Positions 36,433 to 48,474 are shown, numbered from the stretch's first letter. The stretch: 64,000 nucleotides of DNA from Streptococcus mitis subsp. hohhotensis (GCF_000722775.1 NZ_JPFZ01000009.1:248001-312000), one strand, 5' to 3'. Made by a program: numbers and translations. Notes: a model not told the origin generated them from the sequence alone.

Positions 36433-38050
36433 AAAATTAGTTGATATCAATATCCTCTATTCATCTCAAGAAGCGAATCTGGCTAACCTACGAAAGAAGC
36501 AGGCTAAGAATCCTGGGAAAAAAGTAAATGTTTCCGCTAGAGTCCTAAGTTCTTACATTTTTTCTAGTCTCTTGATGCTATTAATGTTTATAAATATAGC
36601 CTTTCGTTTTCCTTTTGATGAAATGCCAAGTTTTTTTAGTAGCATGGTTGCTATTTTACTGGTGCTTGCCTTTTCAACTTCTTTCACTGCATTTTACAAT
36701 GTCTTTTATGAGAGTAAGGACTTGGCATCGTATAGGCCCTATGCCTTTAAAGAATCAGAGATTATAATTGCTAAAGGACTGTCTGTTCTCTTGCCAGCTC
36801 TAGCTGGAATTGTACCAATCCTAGCTTATTTTCTAGTCCTCTATATTAGGCTAGCTCCTTCTCTTTGGCTGGGCTTGCCTTTGATGTTGCTGTCCTTGGC
36901 CTTATTATTTGTCTCTGTTACTTTAGTGATGGTAGTGGCAGTACATTTCTTGGCTCAGACTAGGGTCTTCAGAAAGTATCAGTCTATTTTTTCGAATGTG
37001 ATGATTGGGATAGGGGTTCTCATACCTTTAATATTTGTCCTCTTTCTACAGTCGACTTTTGGAAGTATTGTTGACAAAGTTAGAGACATTCCATTTCTCC
37101 TTTATCCTCTTCATATCTTTTACAAAATAGCAGTGGAGCCTTTTTCGACAGAAGCCATACTGGGTCTGTTAGCTTGGATAGCTTTAACTGTTTTCTTGCT
37201 TTACCTGACCAAAAAGAAGGTTCTTCCTCATTTTTATGACGTGATTCTGCTTAACAGTGAGGAGAAGGTCAAGAAAGAACGTCGCAATAAGGAGAGAATT
37301 TCAACTACTAATAAAAAGGGCTTTTTCCGTATGGTTTTACGCTACCACCTCACCCTCTTGGGACAGGGAACTGGCGTGATTACAGTGCTTTTTACAAGTG
37401 CTTTTCTTCCTTATCTCATGATGATTGGTCTGATTTCCAAAATCCGAGATTCTCAGATAGTTCCAGACATTCATCCTCCATACTGGTTACCCTTGTTTTT
37501 TATAGCTCTCTTTATAGCAGTTGTCAATAACAATATCACCAGCCTGCATTCAATTGCCTTGTCCTTGGAGAGGGAAAATGTTGATTTTCTTAAGAGTTTA
37601 CCCTTTGACTTTGCTCGTTATGTGAAAGTGAAATTTTGGATTATATTTGCTGTCCAGTCCTTTTTACCAGTTCTGACTTTACTTGGTCTTTCTCTATATC
37701 TAGGCTTACCCATCCTTTCGATGATTTATCTCCTTGTGGCATGGATCCTTGCCAGTGTCATCCTTTCTTGCCACCATTACCTTAAGGACGTGAAAAATTT
37801 GTCAACCAATTGGAGTAACATTACGGACCTGGTGAACCGTTCAAATCGTATAGTAGCAATTGTTTTGATTTTTATTTATAGTGCAATCTTAATGGCCCTT
37901 GTAATAGGGAGCTTATTCTTGGTTCGGTCTCTCTCTTCTATCCTTGCCATCAGCTTGGGAGTAGGTGCTCTTATCCTTCTGCTTGGTCTTGCTATTTTTG
38001 GCTATCATTACTACCTGTCACGCATATTGACAGAAATAGAAAAAAGATGA
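36413..38050 (+). CDS. Large ABC transporter permease (EcsB/exporter-like)
   Basis: 545 residues with roughly a dozen hydrophobic segments in two sets, separated by a charged cytoplasmic loop (EEKVKKERRNKERISTTNKK, near 290-310). No solute-binding protein is nearby, so export is more likely than import. The substrate is unknown. ATG 36413 has GAGGAGG upstream, inside the ATPase gene. A terminator follows at 38125-38163. Confidence 0.8.
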   Translation: MRLKVIKKLVDINILYSSQEANLANLRKKQAKNPGKKVNVSARVLSSYIFSSLLMLLMFINIAFRFPFDEMPSFFSSMVAILLVLAFSTSFTAFYNVFYESKDLASYRPYAFKESEIIIAKGLSVLLPALAGIVPILAYFLVLYIRLAPSLWLGLPLMLLSLALLFVSVTLVMVVAVHFLAQTRVFRKYQSIFSNVMIGIGVLIPLIFVLFLQSTFGSIVDKVRDIPFLLYPLHIFYKIAVEPFSTEAILGLLAWIALTVFLLYLTKKKVLPHFYDVILLNSEEKVKKERRNKERISTTNKKGFFRMVLRYHLTLLGQGTGVITVLFTSAFLPYLMMIGLISKIRDSQIVPDIHPPYWLPLFFIALFIAVVNNNITSLHSIALSLERENVDFLKSLPFDFARYVKVKFWIIFAVQSFLPVLTLLGLSLYLGLPILSMIYLLVAWILASVILSCHHYLKDVKNLSTNWSNITDLVNRSNRIVAIVLIFIYSAILMALVIGSLFLVRSLSSILAISLGVGALILLLGLAIFGYHYYLSRILTEIEKR

Positions 38051-38124
38051 GATAGTTGGTCGCTTGCTTGATACATTTTATAAAAAGAAATGAAGCTGAG
38101 CAAAAAACCACTTCTAACTAGCAA

Positions 38125-38163
38125 AAAAACGAGCATTTCCGTAGTTGGATATACTCGTTTTTC
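38125..38163 (+). terminator. Terminator of the ABC exporter operon
   Basis: AAAAACGAG (38125-38133) pairs with CTCGTTTTT (38154-38162). From here to 38398 I see no gene or repeat, only AT-rich sequence with short palindromes. Confidence 0.75.
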
Positions 38164-38398
38164 TATGCCATTTTTCTTATCATAAGAACAAAACGACTAG
38201 AAATTTTTAACAATGTATAAATCCTATAGCATCAATTGCTTAAATTTGGTACTAGATTTTATCTATGATGTTTTGAAGATTAATGGAGCTTGAGATGTTT
38301 GCTATTTATGGATAGTGTACAAAGTAAATTGTTACTGGCGAACTCTCTTATACTTCCGGGTCTACCTTTATCTAGTTATTCTTATAAAAATCTGTTTT

Positions 38399-38499
38399 AT
38401 ACTCAATGCAAAACAAAGAGCAAACTAGGAAGCTATCCTCAGGTTGCTCAAAGCACCGCTTTGAGGTTGCAGATAAAGCTGACGTGGTTTGAAGAGTAT
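38399..38499 (-). repeat. Truncated BOX element, reverse orientation
   Basis: Complete boxC (38399-38445), about 30 bp of boxB, then about 25 bp of boxA ending TGAAGAGTAT. It keeps ATACTC and GAGTAT ends but has lost internal parts; a chance ORF runs through it. Confidence 0.85.
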
Positions 38500-38564
38500 T
38501 AGACTAAATCCCACTTTGAGAAGTTAGCCTGAAATAATTCCTATTTGTAAAACTCTGATAAGTC

Positions 38565-38594
38565 TTGGCTGATTTTGGAGAAATGTGGTATAAT
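38565..38594 (+). promoter_or_regulatory. Promoter of the U32 gene
   Basis: TTGGCT (38565-38570), 18 bp, TATAAT (38589-38594) with TGG extension, 7 nt before ATG 38602; leaderless arrangement. Confidence 0.75.
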
Positions 38595-38601
38595 TTTTCT
38601 T

Positions 38602-39531
38602 ATGGAAAAGATTATCATTACAGCAACTGCTGAAAGTATTGAACAAGTTGAACAACTACTCGAAGCTGGCGTAGACCGTATCTATGTCGGTGAGAAAGAT
38701 TTTGGCCTTCGTCTGCCAACAACCTTTAGTCATGACCAATTGCGTGAAATCGCTAAGCTGGTTCATGATGCTGGTAAGGAATTGATTGTTGCAGTCAATG
38801 CCCTCATGCACCAAGATATGATGGACCATATCAAGCCTTTCCTGGACTTCTTGGAAGAAATCAAGACAGATTACATTACAATTGGGGATGCAGGTGTCTT
38901 TTATGTGGTCAATCGCGATGGTTATTCCTTTAAAACCATCTACGATGCATCAACCATGGTGACAAGCAGTCGTCAGATCAACTTCTGGGGACAAAAGGCT
39001 GGCGCATCTGAGGCTGTTTTGGCGCGTGAAATTCCATCAGCTGAACTCTTCAAAATGCCAGAGATTTTGGAAATTCCTGCTGAAGTTTTGGTTTACGGTG
39101 CTAGTGTCATCCATCATTCTAAACGTCCACTCTTGCAAAACTACTATAACTTTACGCACATCGATGATGAAAAGACGCGCAAGCGTGACCTCTTCTTGGC
39201 TGAGCCAAGTGACCCAGAGAGTCACTATTCCATTTTTGAAGACAATCATGGTACTCACATCTTTGCCAATAACGACCTTGATTTGATGACCAAATTGACA
39301 GAATTGGTGGAGCATGGTTTCACTCACTGGAAACTAGAAGGGCTCTACACTCCAGGTCAGAACTTTGTTGAGATTGCAAAACTCTTTATCCAAGCGCGCA
39401 GCTTGATTCAAGAGGGTAACTTTAGCCATGACCAAGCCTTCTTGCTAGATGAAGAAGTACGCAAGTTACACCCTAAAAACCGTTTCCTTGATACAGGATT
39501 CTATGATTACGATCCTGACATGGTTAAATAA
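38602..39531 (+). CDS. U32 family peptidase-like protein (short form)
   Basis: 309 residues of the U32 TIM-barrel family; begins MEKIIITATAES and contains VDRIYVGEKDFGLR and the conserved ELIVAVNALMH strand. Short U32 proteins usually sit beside a longer U32 protein and are linked to tRNA uridine-34 hydroxylation (TrhP/YrrNO relatives); proteolysis is doubtful. No longer partner is adjacent here. ATG 38602 is used because the -10 box is at 38589-38594; an earlier ATG at 38575 is upstream of it. No ribosome-binding site is visible. Confidence 0.85.
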   Translation: MEKIIITATAESIEQVEQLLEAGVDRIYVGEKDFGLRLPTTFSHDQLREIAKLVHDAGKELIVAVNALMHQDMMDHIKPFLDFLEEIKTDYITIGDAGVFYVVNRDGYSFKTIYDASTMVTSSRQINFWGQKAGASEAVLAREIPSAELFKMPEILEIPAEVLVYGASVIHHSKRPLLQNYYNFTHIDDEKTRKRDLFLAEPSDPESHYSIFEDNHGTHIFANNDLDLMTKLTELVEHGFTHWKLEGLYTPGQNFVEIAKLFIQARSLIQEGNFSHDQAFLLDEEVRKLHPKNRFLDTGFYDYDPDMVK

Positions 39532-39544
39532 AGTAAATGGATAG

Positions 39545-39586
39545 TTGAGAGAGGGAAGATGCAAACATTTCTTCTCTCAATTTTTC
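39545..39586 (+). terminator. Terminator of the U32 gene
   Basis: TTGAGAGA (39545-39552) pairs with TCTCTCAA (39573-39580), then TTTTTCTT. Confidence 0.82.
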
Positions 39587-39712
39587 TTATTCTCCAATAT
39601 TTTCAAAAAATAAGTAGGCTAGGATGCTCTATTTACTAGGATTTTTAAGAAAAGTGACCTTCTTGAGTTTGAAAATTATCATATGTTTGCAGGTGCCAAA
39701 TGGCCCTTTTTT

Positions 39713-39721
39713 TGGTATAAT
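39713..39721 (+). promoter_or_regulatory. Extended -10 promoter of dinG
   Basis: TGG-TATAAT, 8 nt before ATG 39730; leaderless arrangement without a clear -35. Confidence 0.7.
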
Positions 39722-39729
39722 TTTTTATA

Positions 39730-42180
39730 ATGAAAACGATTGGTAATCGCTATGTTGTGGTGGATTTAGAGGCAACTAGCACAGGTAGTAAGGCTAAAAT
39801 TATCCAAGTGGGAATTGTTGTGATTGAGGATGGAAAAATCGTCGATCACTATACGACGGATGTCAATCCACACGAACCCTTGGATGCTCATATTAAAGAA
39901 TTGACAGGATTGACAGACCAACGTCTGGCGCAAGCACCTGATTTTTCGCAGGTTGCCAGAAAAATCTTTGACTTGGTGGAGGATGGGATTTTTGTAGCCC
40001 ATAATGTTCAGTTTGATGCTAATCTTTTGGCGGAAAATTTATTTTTTGAAGGTTATGAGCTAAGAAATCCTCGTGTTGATACGGTTGAATTGGCACAAGT
40101 CTTTTTCCCTGAACTGGAAAAATATAGTTTACCGATTTTGTGTCAGGAATTAGGAATTCCTCTAAAACACGCCCACACAGCCCTTTCAGATGCCCAAGCT
40201 ACTGCGGAATTACTCCTTTTTCTACGAGAAAAGATGGCTCAGCTTCCGAAAGGTCTTTTGGAACGCCTGTTGGAAATGGCTGACGCCCTCCTATATGAGT
40301 CCTACCTGGTTATTGAAGAAATTTATCGAAGTCAATCCATCCTGAGTTCTCCAGACTTGGTCCAAGTTCAAGGACTATATTTCAAGAAAACTACAGCTCC
40401 CCTGGAGTCACGAAAACTATCTCAAGATTTTTCTAAAAACATTTCTCTATTGAACCTTGAAGTGAGGGAGGAGCAAGAAAATTTTGCTAAAGAGGTTGGC
40501 TTGCTATTGAAAGATGAGCCTGTCTCACTAATTCAAGCGCCGACTGGGATTGGGAAAACTTATGGCTATCTCTTACCCGCTTTATCTCAAATGAAAGAGC
40601 GTCAAATTGTCCTTAGTGTTCCGACAAAGATTCTTCAAAATCAAATCATGGAAGAAGAAGGTAAACGTCTCAAGGAAGTGTTCCATATAGATATTTATAG
40701 TTTAAAGGGACCACACAATTATCTGAAGCTGGATGCCTTTTATCGTTCCTTGCAGGAAAATGATGAAAATCGCTTATTTAGACGTTTTAAAATGCAACTC
40801 TTGGTCTGGTTGACTGAGACAGAGACAGGAGATTTGGATGAAATTGGGCAACTCTACCGTTACCAACATTTTCTGACAGATCTTCGTCATGACGGGAATT
40901 TATCATCCAAGAGCTTATTTGTGACGGAAGATTTTTGGAAACATAGTCAAGAAAGGGCACAAACCTGCAAGCTTTTAGTGACCAATCATGCCTATCTTGT
41001 AACCAGACTTGAAGATAATCCTGAATTTGTCAGTGACCGTTTATTGATTATTGATGAAGTTCAAAAGATCTTGTTAGCTCTAGAAAATCTGCTTCAAGAG
41101 ACCTACGATATCCAGTCTATTATCGATTTACTTGATAAGGCTTTACTGGAGGAGCAAAATAAGGTCCAACAACGAATACTAGAAAGCATTCGCTTTGAGT
41201 GCCTTTACTTGATCGAACAATTTCAGTCTGGAAAATCTAAGAAAAATATCTTAGATTCTCTTGCCAATCTCCACCAGTATTTTTCAGAATTAGAAGTAGA
41301 AGGCTTTGAGGAGTTAGTTCGCTATTTTACAGCTGACCGAGATTACTGGCTTGAAGCAACTGAAACGAGTCAAAAGAAAATTCAGATTTCTTCTACGAAA
41401 TCAGGCCGTATTCTTCTATCTTCCTTAGTGCCTGATTCATGTCAAGTCTTGGGAGTGTCGGCCACTCTTGAGATTAGTCAAAGAGTTTCTTTGGCAGACC
41501 TGTTAGGCTATCCCGAAGCTAAATTTGTTAAGATTGAAGCTTGTAAAACACAGGATCAAGAAGTGGTCTTGGTCAAAGATTTTCCCCTGGTGACAGAAAC
41601 CTCCTTAGAAGTCTATGCCCAAGAGGTAGCTGATTTGCTGATGGATGTTCAAGCTTTCCAACAACCGATTTTGGCTCTCTTTACTGCCAAAGACATGCTT
41701 CTAGCAGTATCGGATTTACTCCCTGTAAGTCATTTAGCCCAGTATAAAAATGGTGATGTTCATCAACTGAAGAAACGCTTTGAAAAAGGAGAACAACAAA
41801 TCTTGCTTGGTGCAGCAAGTTTCTGGGAGGGAGTTGACTTTTCGAGTCATCCTTTTGTGATTCAAGTTGTACCGAGACTTCCTTTCCAAAATCCCCAAGA
41901 ACCCTTGACGAAAAAGATCAATCAGGAACTAATTCAAGAAGGGAAAAATGCCTTTTATGATTATCAATTGCCCATGGCTATTATTCGTTTAAAACAGGCT
42001 TTGGGAAGAAGTATGAGACGTGAACACCAACGTTCCTTAACCCTCATTCTGGATAGGAGAATTGTCGGAAAACGATATGGCAAGCAAATAGTGACTTCTC
42101 TAGCAAAAGAAGCGACTGTTAAAACCGTCTCTCGATCCGAAGTTGATGAGGCTATTGATAAATTTTTAAATGAACTTTGA
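39730..42180 (+). CDS. dinG: DinG-family helicase with N-terminal DnaQ-like exonuclease
   Basis: 816 residues. Residues 1-165 are a DEDD 3'-5' exonuclease (D12 and E14 in VVDLEATSTGS; HNVQFDANLL; HTALSDAQAT). The rest is an XPD/DinG-type SF2 helicase: Walker A QAPTGIGKT, IIDEVQK as motif II, SATLE, FWEGVDF and QALGRSMRR as motif VI. Firmicute DinG proteins of this build may act mainly as nucleases and lack the iron-sulfur cysteines; I see no such cysteine cluster here. Acts in DNA repair or recombination. rodA follows after 36 nt and may share its mRNA. Confidence 0.9.
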   Translation: MKTIGNRYVVVDLEATSTGSKAKIIQVGIVVIEDGKIVDHYTTDVNPHEPLDAHIKELTGLTDQRLAQAPDFSQVARKIFDLVEDGIFVAHNVQFDANLLAENLFFEGYELRNPRVDTVELAQVFFPELEKYSLPILCQELGIPLKHAHTALSDAQATAELLLFLREKMAQLPKGLLERLLEMADALLYESYLVIEEIYRSQSILSSPDLVQVQGLYFKKTTAPLESRKLSQDFSKNISLLNLEVREEQENFAKEVGLLLKDEPVSLIQAPTGIGKTYGYLLPALSQMKERQIVLSVPTKILQNQIMEEEGKRLKEVFHIDIYSLKGPHNYLKLDAFYRSLQENDENRLFRRFKMQLLVWLTETETGDLDEIGQLYRYQHFLTDLRHDGNLSSKSLFVTEDFWKHSQERAQTCKLLVTNHAYLVTRLEDNPEFVSDRLLIIDEVQKILLALENLLQETYDIQSIIDLLDKALLEEQNKVQQRILESIRFECLYLIEQFQSGKSKKNILDSLANLHQYFSELEVEGFEELVRYFTADRDYWLEATETSQKKIQISSTKSGRILLSSLVPDSCQVLGVSATLEISQRVSLADLLGYPEAKFVKIEACKTQDQEVVLVKDFPLVTETSLEVYAQEVADLLMDVQAFQQPILALFTAKDMLLAVSDLLPVSHLAQYKNGDVHQLKKRFEKGEQQILLGAASFWEGVDFSSHPFVIQVVPRLPFQNPQEPLTKKINQELIQEGKNAFYDYQLPMAIIRLKQALGRSMRREHQRSLTLILDRRIVGKRYGKQIVTSLAKEATVKTVSRSEVDEAIDKFLNEL

Positions 42181-42216
42181 TAAATAGTATTGTATGAAAG
42201 TATAAGGTTAGTATAT

Positions 42217-43440
42217 ATGAAACGTTCTCTCGACTCTAGAGTCGATTATAGTTTGCTATTGCCAGTATTTTTTCTACTGGTTATTGGCGTGGTGGCTATC
42301 TATATAGCTGTTAGTCATGATTATCCAAACAATATTCTGCCCATTTTAGGGCAGCAGGTCGCCTGGATTGCCTTGGGGCTTGTGATTGGTTTTGTGGTCA
42401 TGCTCTTTAATACAGAATTTCTTTGGAAAGTGACCCCTTTTCTATATATGTTAGGTTTGGGACTCATGGTCTTGCCGATTGTCTTTTATAATCCAAGCCT
42501 AGTTGCATCAACGGGTGCCAAAAACTGGGTATCAATAAATGGAATTACCCTATTCCAACCGTCAGAATTTATGAAGATATCCTATATCCTCATGTTGGCC
42601 CGTGTCATTGTCCAGTTTACCAAAAAGCATAAGGAATGGAGACGCACGGTTCCGCTGGACTTTTTGTTAATTTTTTGGATGATTGTCTTTACCATTCCAG
42701 TCCTAGTTCTTTTGGCACTTCAAAGTGACTTGGGGACGGCTTTGGTTTTTGTAGCCATTTTCTCAGGAATCGTCTTACTATCAGGAGTTTCTTGGAAAAT
42801 TATTATTCCAGTATTTGTGACTGCTGTAACAGGAGTTGCTGGTTTCTTAGCCATTTTTATCAGTAAGGGCGGTCGTGCTTTTCTCCATCAATTGGGGATG
42901 CCGACCTACCAAATCAATCGTATCTTGGCTTGGCTCAATCCATTTGACTTTGCCCAAACAACCACTTACCAGCAGGCTCAAGGACAAATCGCCATTGGGA
43001 GCGGTGGATTATTTGGTCAAGGTTTTAATGCTTCTAATCTGCTTATTCCAGTTCGAGAGTCGGATATGATTTTCACGGTCATTGCAGAAGATTTTGGCTT
43101 TATTGGCTCTGTCCTTGTTATTGCCCTTTATCTCATGCTGATTTACCGTATGTTGAAGATTACTCTTAAATCAAATAACCAGTTCTACACCTATATTTCT
43201 ACAGGTTTGATTATGATGTTGCTCTTCCACATTTTTGAAAATATCGGCGCTGTGACGGGCTTGCTTCCTTTGACTGGGATTCCCTTGCCTTTTATTTCGC
43301 AAGGAGGATCGGCTATTATCAGTAACTTGATTGGTGTTGGCTTGCTTTTATCGATGAGTTACCAGACAAACCTAGCTGAAGAAAAGAGTGGAAAAGTCCG
43401 ATTCAAGCGGAAAAAGGTTGTATTAAAACAAATCAAATAA
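42217..43440 (+). CDS. rodA: Rod-shape peptidoglycan polymerase RodA (SEDS family)
   Basis: 407 residues, about ten membrane helices. SEDS signatures are present: VSINGITLFQPSEFMKI, the LNPFDFAQTTTYQQAQ loop, GSGGLFGQGF and LPFISQGGSA near the C-terminus. It polymerises lipid II glycan chains for peripheral wall growth with a class B PBP. ATG 42217 fits the known pneumococcal start MKRSLDSRVDYS. The ribosome-binding site (AAGG) is weak. The DJ-1 gene follows 10 nt later with GGAG. Confidence 0.93.
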   Translation: MKRSLDSRVDYSLLLPVFFLLVIGVVAIYIAVSHDYPNNILPILGQQVAWIALGLVIGFVVMLFNTEFLWKVTPFLYMLGLGLMVLPIVFYNPSLVASTGAKNWVSINGITLFQPSEFMKISYILMLARVIVQFTKKHKEWRRTVPLDFLLIFWMIVFTIPVLVLLALQSDLGTALVFVAIFSGIVLLSGVSWKIIIPVFVTAVTGVAGFLAIFISKGGRAFLHQLGMPTYQINRILAWLNPFDFAQTTTYQQAQGQIAIGSGGLFGQGFNASNLLIPVRESDMIFTVIAEDFGFIGSVLVIALYLMLIYRMLKITLKSNNQFYTYISTGLIMMLLFHIFENIGAVTGLLPLTGIPLPFISQGGSAIISNLIGVGLLLSMSYQTNLAEEKSGKVRFKRKKVVLKQIK

Positions 43441-43450
43441 GGAGAAAATC

Positions 43451-44005
43451 ATGGTTAAAGTAGCCGTTATGTTAGCTCAGGGCTTTGAAGAAATTGAAGC
43501 TTTGACAGTTGTGGATGTTTTGCGTCGTGCTAATATTACTTGTGATATGGTAGGATTTGAAGAGCAAGTGACGGGTTCGCACGCAATCCAAGTAAGAGCA
43601 GATCGTGTCTTTGAGGGTGATTTATCAGACTATGACATGATTGTCCTTCCTGGAGGGATGCCTGGTTCTGCACATTTGCGCGATAATCAGGCCTTGATTC
43701 AAGAGTTGCAAAGCTTCGAACGAGAAGGGAAGAAACTGGCAGCTATTTGTGCGGCGCCAATAGCCCTCAATCAAGCAGGAGTATTGAAAAACAAGAAGTT
43801 TACTTGCTATGATGGTGTTCAAGAGCAAATCCTTGATGGTCAATATGTCAAGGAAACAGTAGTGGTAGATGGTCATTTGATAACCAGTCGAGGTCCATCA
43901 ACAGCCCTTGCCTTTGCCTATGAGTTGGTGGATCAACTAGGAGGAGATGCAGAGACTTTACGAACAGGAATGCTCTATCGAGATGTCTTTGGTAAAAATC
44001 AATAA
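43451..44005 (+). CDS. DJ-1/PfpI family protein (ThiJ-like)
   Basis: 184 residues. Nucleophile elbow AAICAAP with C100, supporting glutamate E15 in GFEEIEA, and GGMPG near 68-72: the DJ-1/YajL arrangement. These proteins are linked to protein or metabolite deglycation, methylglyoxal handling or oxidative stress; the thiamine-synthesis label is historical. Cytoplasmic. Co-transcribed with rodA (10 nt gap) and ended by a terminator. Confidence 0.88.
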   Translation: MVKVAVMLAQGFEEIEALTVVDVLRRANITCDMVGFEEQVTGSHAIQVRADRVFEGDLSDYDMIVLPGGMPGSAHLRDNQALIQELQSFEREGKKLAAICAAPIALNQAGVLKNKKFTCYDGVQEQILDGQYVKETVVVDGHLITSRGPSTALAFAYELVDQLGGDAETLRTGMLYRDVFGKNQ

Positions 44006-44031
44006 AACGGGAGTTACCCTCTCGTTTTTTT
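44006..44031 (+). terminator. Terminator after the DJ-1 gene
   Basis: AACGGGAG (44006-44013) pairs with CTCTCGTT (44019-44026) with one G-T pair, then T residues. Confidence 0.82.
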
Positions 44032-44074
44032 ATGTGGAAAACTCAGGGAAATCATCGCTTTTTTCATAAAAAAA

Positions 44075-44083
44075 TGCTATAAT
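44075..44083 (+). promoter_or_regulatory. Extended -10 promoter of the HAD gene upstream of gyrB
   Basis: TGC-TATAAT, 7 nt before ATG 44091. An ATG at 44082 overlaps this box and cannot be used by this transcript. Confidence 0.7.
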
Positions 44084-44090
44084 GAAGGGT

Positions 44091-46615
<2,525 letters not shown>

Positions 46616-46652
46616 AAAATCGGGAGAAGTAGTTCCCTTGGTCTAAAAAATA

Positions 46653-46661
46653 TGATATAAT
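46653..46661 (+). promoter_or_regulatory. Extended -10 promoter of ezrA
   Basis: TGA-TATAAT, 35 nt before ATG 46697; AAAGGAG at 46683-46689 is the ribosome-binding site. Confidence 0.6.
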
Positions 46662-46696
46662 CATTACGATTGTTTCAAGTAAAAAAGGAGTTTAAT

Positions 46697-48424
46697 ATGT
46701 CTGCTAGCCTAGTAATTTATTTGATAATTGCAGTTGCAGTTTTATTGGTCATTGCTTATGCTATCGCAATCTATGTAAGGAAACGCAATGAAAGTAAACT
46801 AGCAATTTTAGAAGAGAAAAAAGAAGAACTGTACAATCTTCCAGTTAATGATGAAGTTGAAGCTGTAAAAAATATGCACTTGATTGGACAAAGTCAGGTG
46901 ACTTTCCGTGAATGGAATCAAAAATGGGTTGATTTATCTCTTAATTCTTTTGCCGATATCGAAAATAATCTTTTCGAGGCAGAAGGCTACAATAACTCAT
47001 TCCGTTTTTTCAAAGCGAGTCATCAAATTGATCAAATCGAGAGCCAAATTACTTTGATTGAAGAAGATATTGCGGCAATTCGCAATGCTTTGGCAGATTT
47101 GGAGAAACAAGAGTCTAAAAATAGTGGACGTGTTCTTCATACTTTGGACTTGTTTGAAGAGTTGCAACACCGAGTTGCTGATCATTCTGAAGAATATGGA
47201 CAAGGTTTGTCTGAAATCGAAAAGCAATTGGAAAATATCCAATCAGAGTTTTCTCAGTTTGTAACATTAAACTCGTCTGGTGACCCAGTAGAAGCTGCTG
47301 TGATTTTGGATAATGCTGAAAATCATATCTTGGCTTTAACGCATATTGTTGATCGTATACCAGCAATTGTAGCAACATTATCTAAAGACCTACCTGATCA
47401 ACTGGAAGATTTAGAAGATGGCTACCGCAAGCTTTTAGATGCTAATTATCATTTTGCTGAAACGGATATTGAAGCGCGTTTCCAACTGCTTTATGAAGCT
47501 CTCAAGAAAAATCATGAGAATATTGCGAAACTAGAATTGGATAATGCAGAGTATGAAAATACTCAAATCCAAGAAGAGATTAATGCACTTTACGATATCT
47601 TTACAAGAGAAATTGCGGCACAGAAAGTGGTAGAAGGTTTAGTAGCAACCCTTCCTACTTATCTGCAACACATGAAGGAAAATAATGCTTTATTGATAGA
47701 AGATATTGAGCGTTTGAGTAAGAACTATTTACTTTCTGAGTCAGATGCAAGTCATGTTCGTCGTTTACAGGGTGAATTAGAAAACTTTGAGACTGCTATT
47801 GTTGAGGCAACTTCAAATCAAGATGAACCAACTCAAGCATATTCAATTCTTGAAGAAAATCTTGAATCTTTACAGGAAAATCTTAAAGAGATTGAAGATG
47901 AACAGATTTCAGTTAGTGAGCGTCTTGCACGAATTGAGAAAGATGATATCAATGCACGTCAAAAAGCAAATGTATATGTTAATCGTCTCCATACAATCAA
48001 GAGATATATGGAAAAACGGAACCTACCTGGTATTCCACAAAGTTTCTTGAAGTTATTCTTTACAGCAAGTAATAATACGGAAGATCTCATGGCTGAATTA
48101 GAACAAAACTTAGTCAATATAGAATCAGTTAATCGTATTCTTGAAATTGCAACGAAGGATATGGAGGAGCTTGAGGCGGAAACTTATAATATTGTACAGT
48201 ATGCAACCTTGACAGAGCAACTCTTGCAATATTCTAACCGCTATCGCTCATTTGATGAACGTATCCAAGAAGCCTTCAATGAAGCTTTAGATATTTTTGA
48301 AAAAGAATTTGATTATCACGCTTCATTTGACAAGATTTCTCAAGCATTGGAAGTGGCAGAGCCTGGTGTAACCAACCGCTTTGTTACCTCATATGAGAAA
48401 ACACGTGAAACGATTCGTTTTTAA
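46697..48424 (+). CDS. ezrA: Septation ring formation regulator EzrA
   Basis: 575 residues. One N-terminal membrane helix (residues 5-25) followed by a long charged coiled-coil region to the end, the spectrin-like EzrA layout with the C-terminus in the cytoplasm. The segment ELYNLPVNDEVEAVKNMHL is strongly conserved, as is the FDYHASFDKISQALE region near the end. It binds FtsZ and coordinates septal and peripheral wall synthesis. ATG 46697 gives the MSASLVIYL start; the frame extends upstream to 46670 but lies before the ribosome-binding site. Confidence 0.95.
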   Translation: MSASLVIYLIIAVAVLLVIAYAIAIYVRKRNESKLAILEEKKEELYNLPVNDEVEAVKNMHLIGQSQVTFREWNQKWVDLSLNSFADIENNLFEAEGYNNSFRFFKASHQIDQIESQITLIEEDIAAIRNALADLEKQESKNSGRVLHTLDLFEELQHRVADHSEEYGQGLSEIEKQLENIQSEFSQFVTLNSSGDPVEAAVILDNAENHILALTHIVDRIPAIVATLSKDLPDQLEDLEDGYRKLLDANYHFAETDIEARFQLLYEALKKNHENIAKLELDNAEYENTQIQEEINALYDIFTREIAAQKVVEGLVATLPTYLQHMKENNALLIEDIERLSKNYLLSESDASHVRRLQGELENFETAIVEATSNQDEPTQAYSILEENLESLQENLKEIEDEQISVSERLARIEKDDINARQKANVYVNRLHTIKRYMEKRNLPGIPQSFLKLFFTASNNTEDLMAELEQNLVNIESVNRILEIATKDMEELEAETYNIVQYATLTEQLLQYSNRYRSFDERIQEAFNEALDIFEKEFDYHASFDKISQALEVAEPGVTNRFVTSYEKTRETIRF

Positions 48425-48430
48425 TAAAAG

Positions 48431-48474
48431 AAAAAGATTTGATTGTGTGAGAAGCAGAATCAAATCTTTTTTAT
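48431..48474 (+). terminator. Terminator of ezrA
   Basis: AAAAAGATTTGATT (48431-48444) pairs perfectly with AATCAAATCTTTTT (48459-48472). Confidence 0.88.

Noticed and set aside
38290-38502. Plus-strand ORF of 70 codons in the gap before the U32 gene
   Set aside because: Half of it is the truncated BOX repeat and the rest has no ribosome-binding site or recognisable protein character.
39730-39745. ATGAAAACGATTGG at the dinG start as a CcpA site
   Set aside because: Only the left half matches the cre consensus and it is explained by coding sequence.
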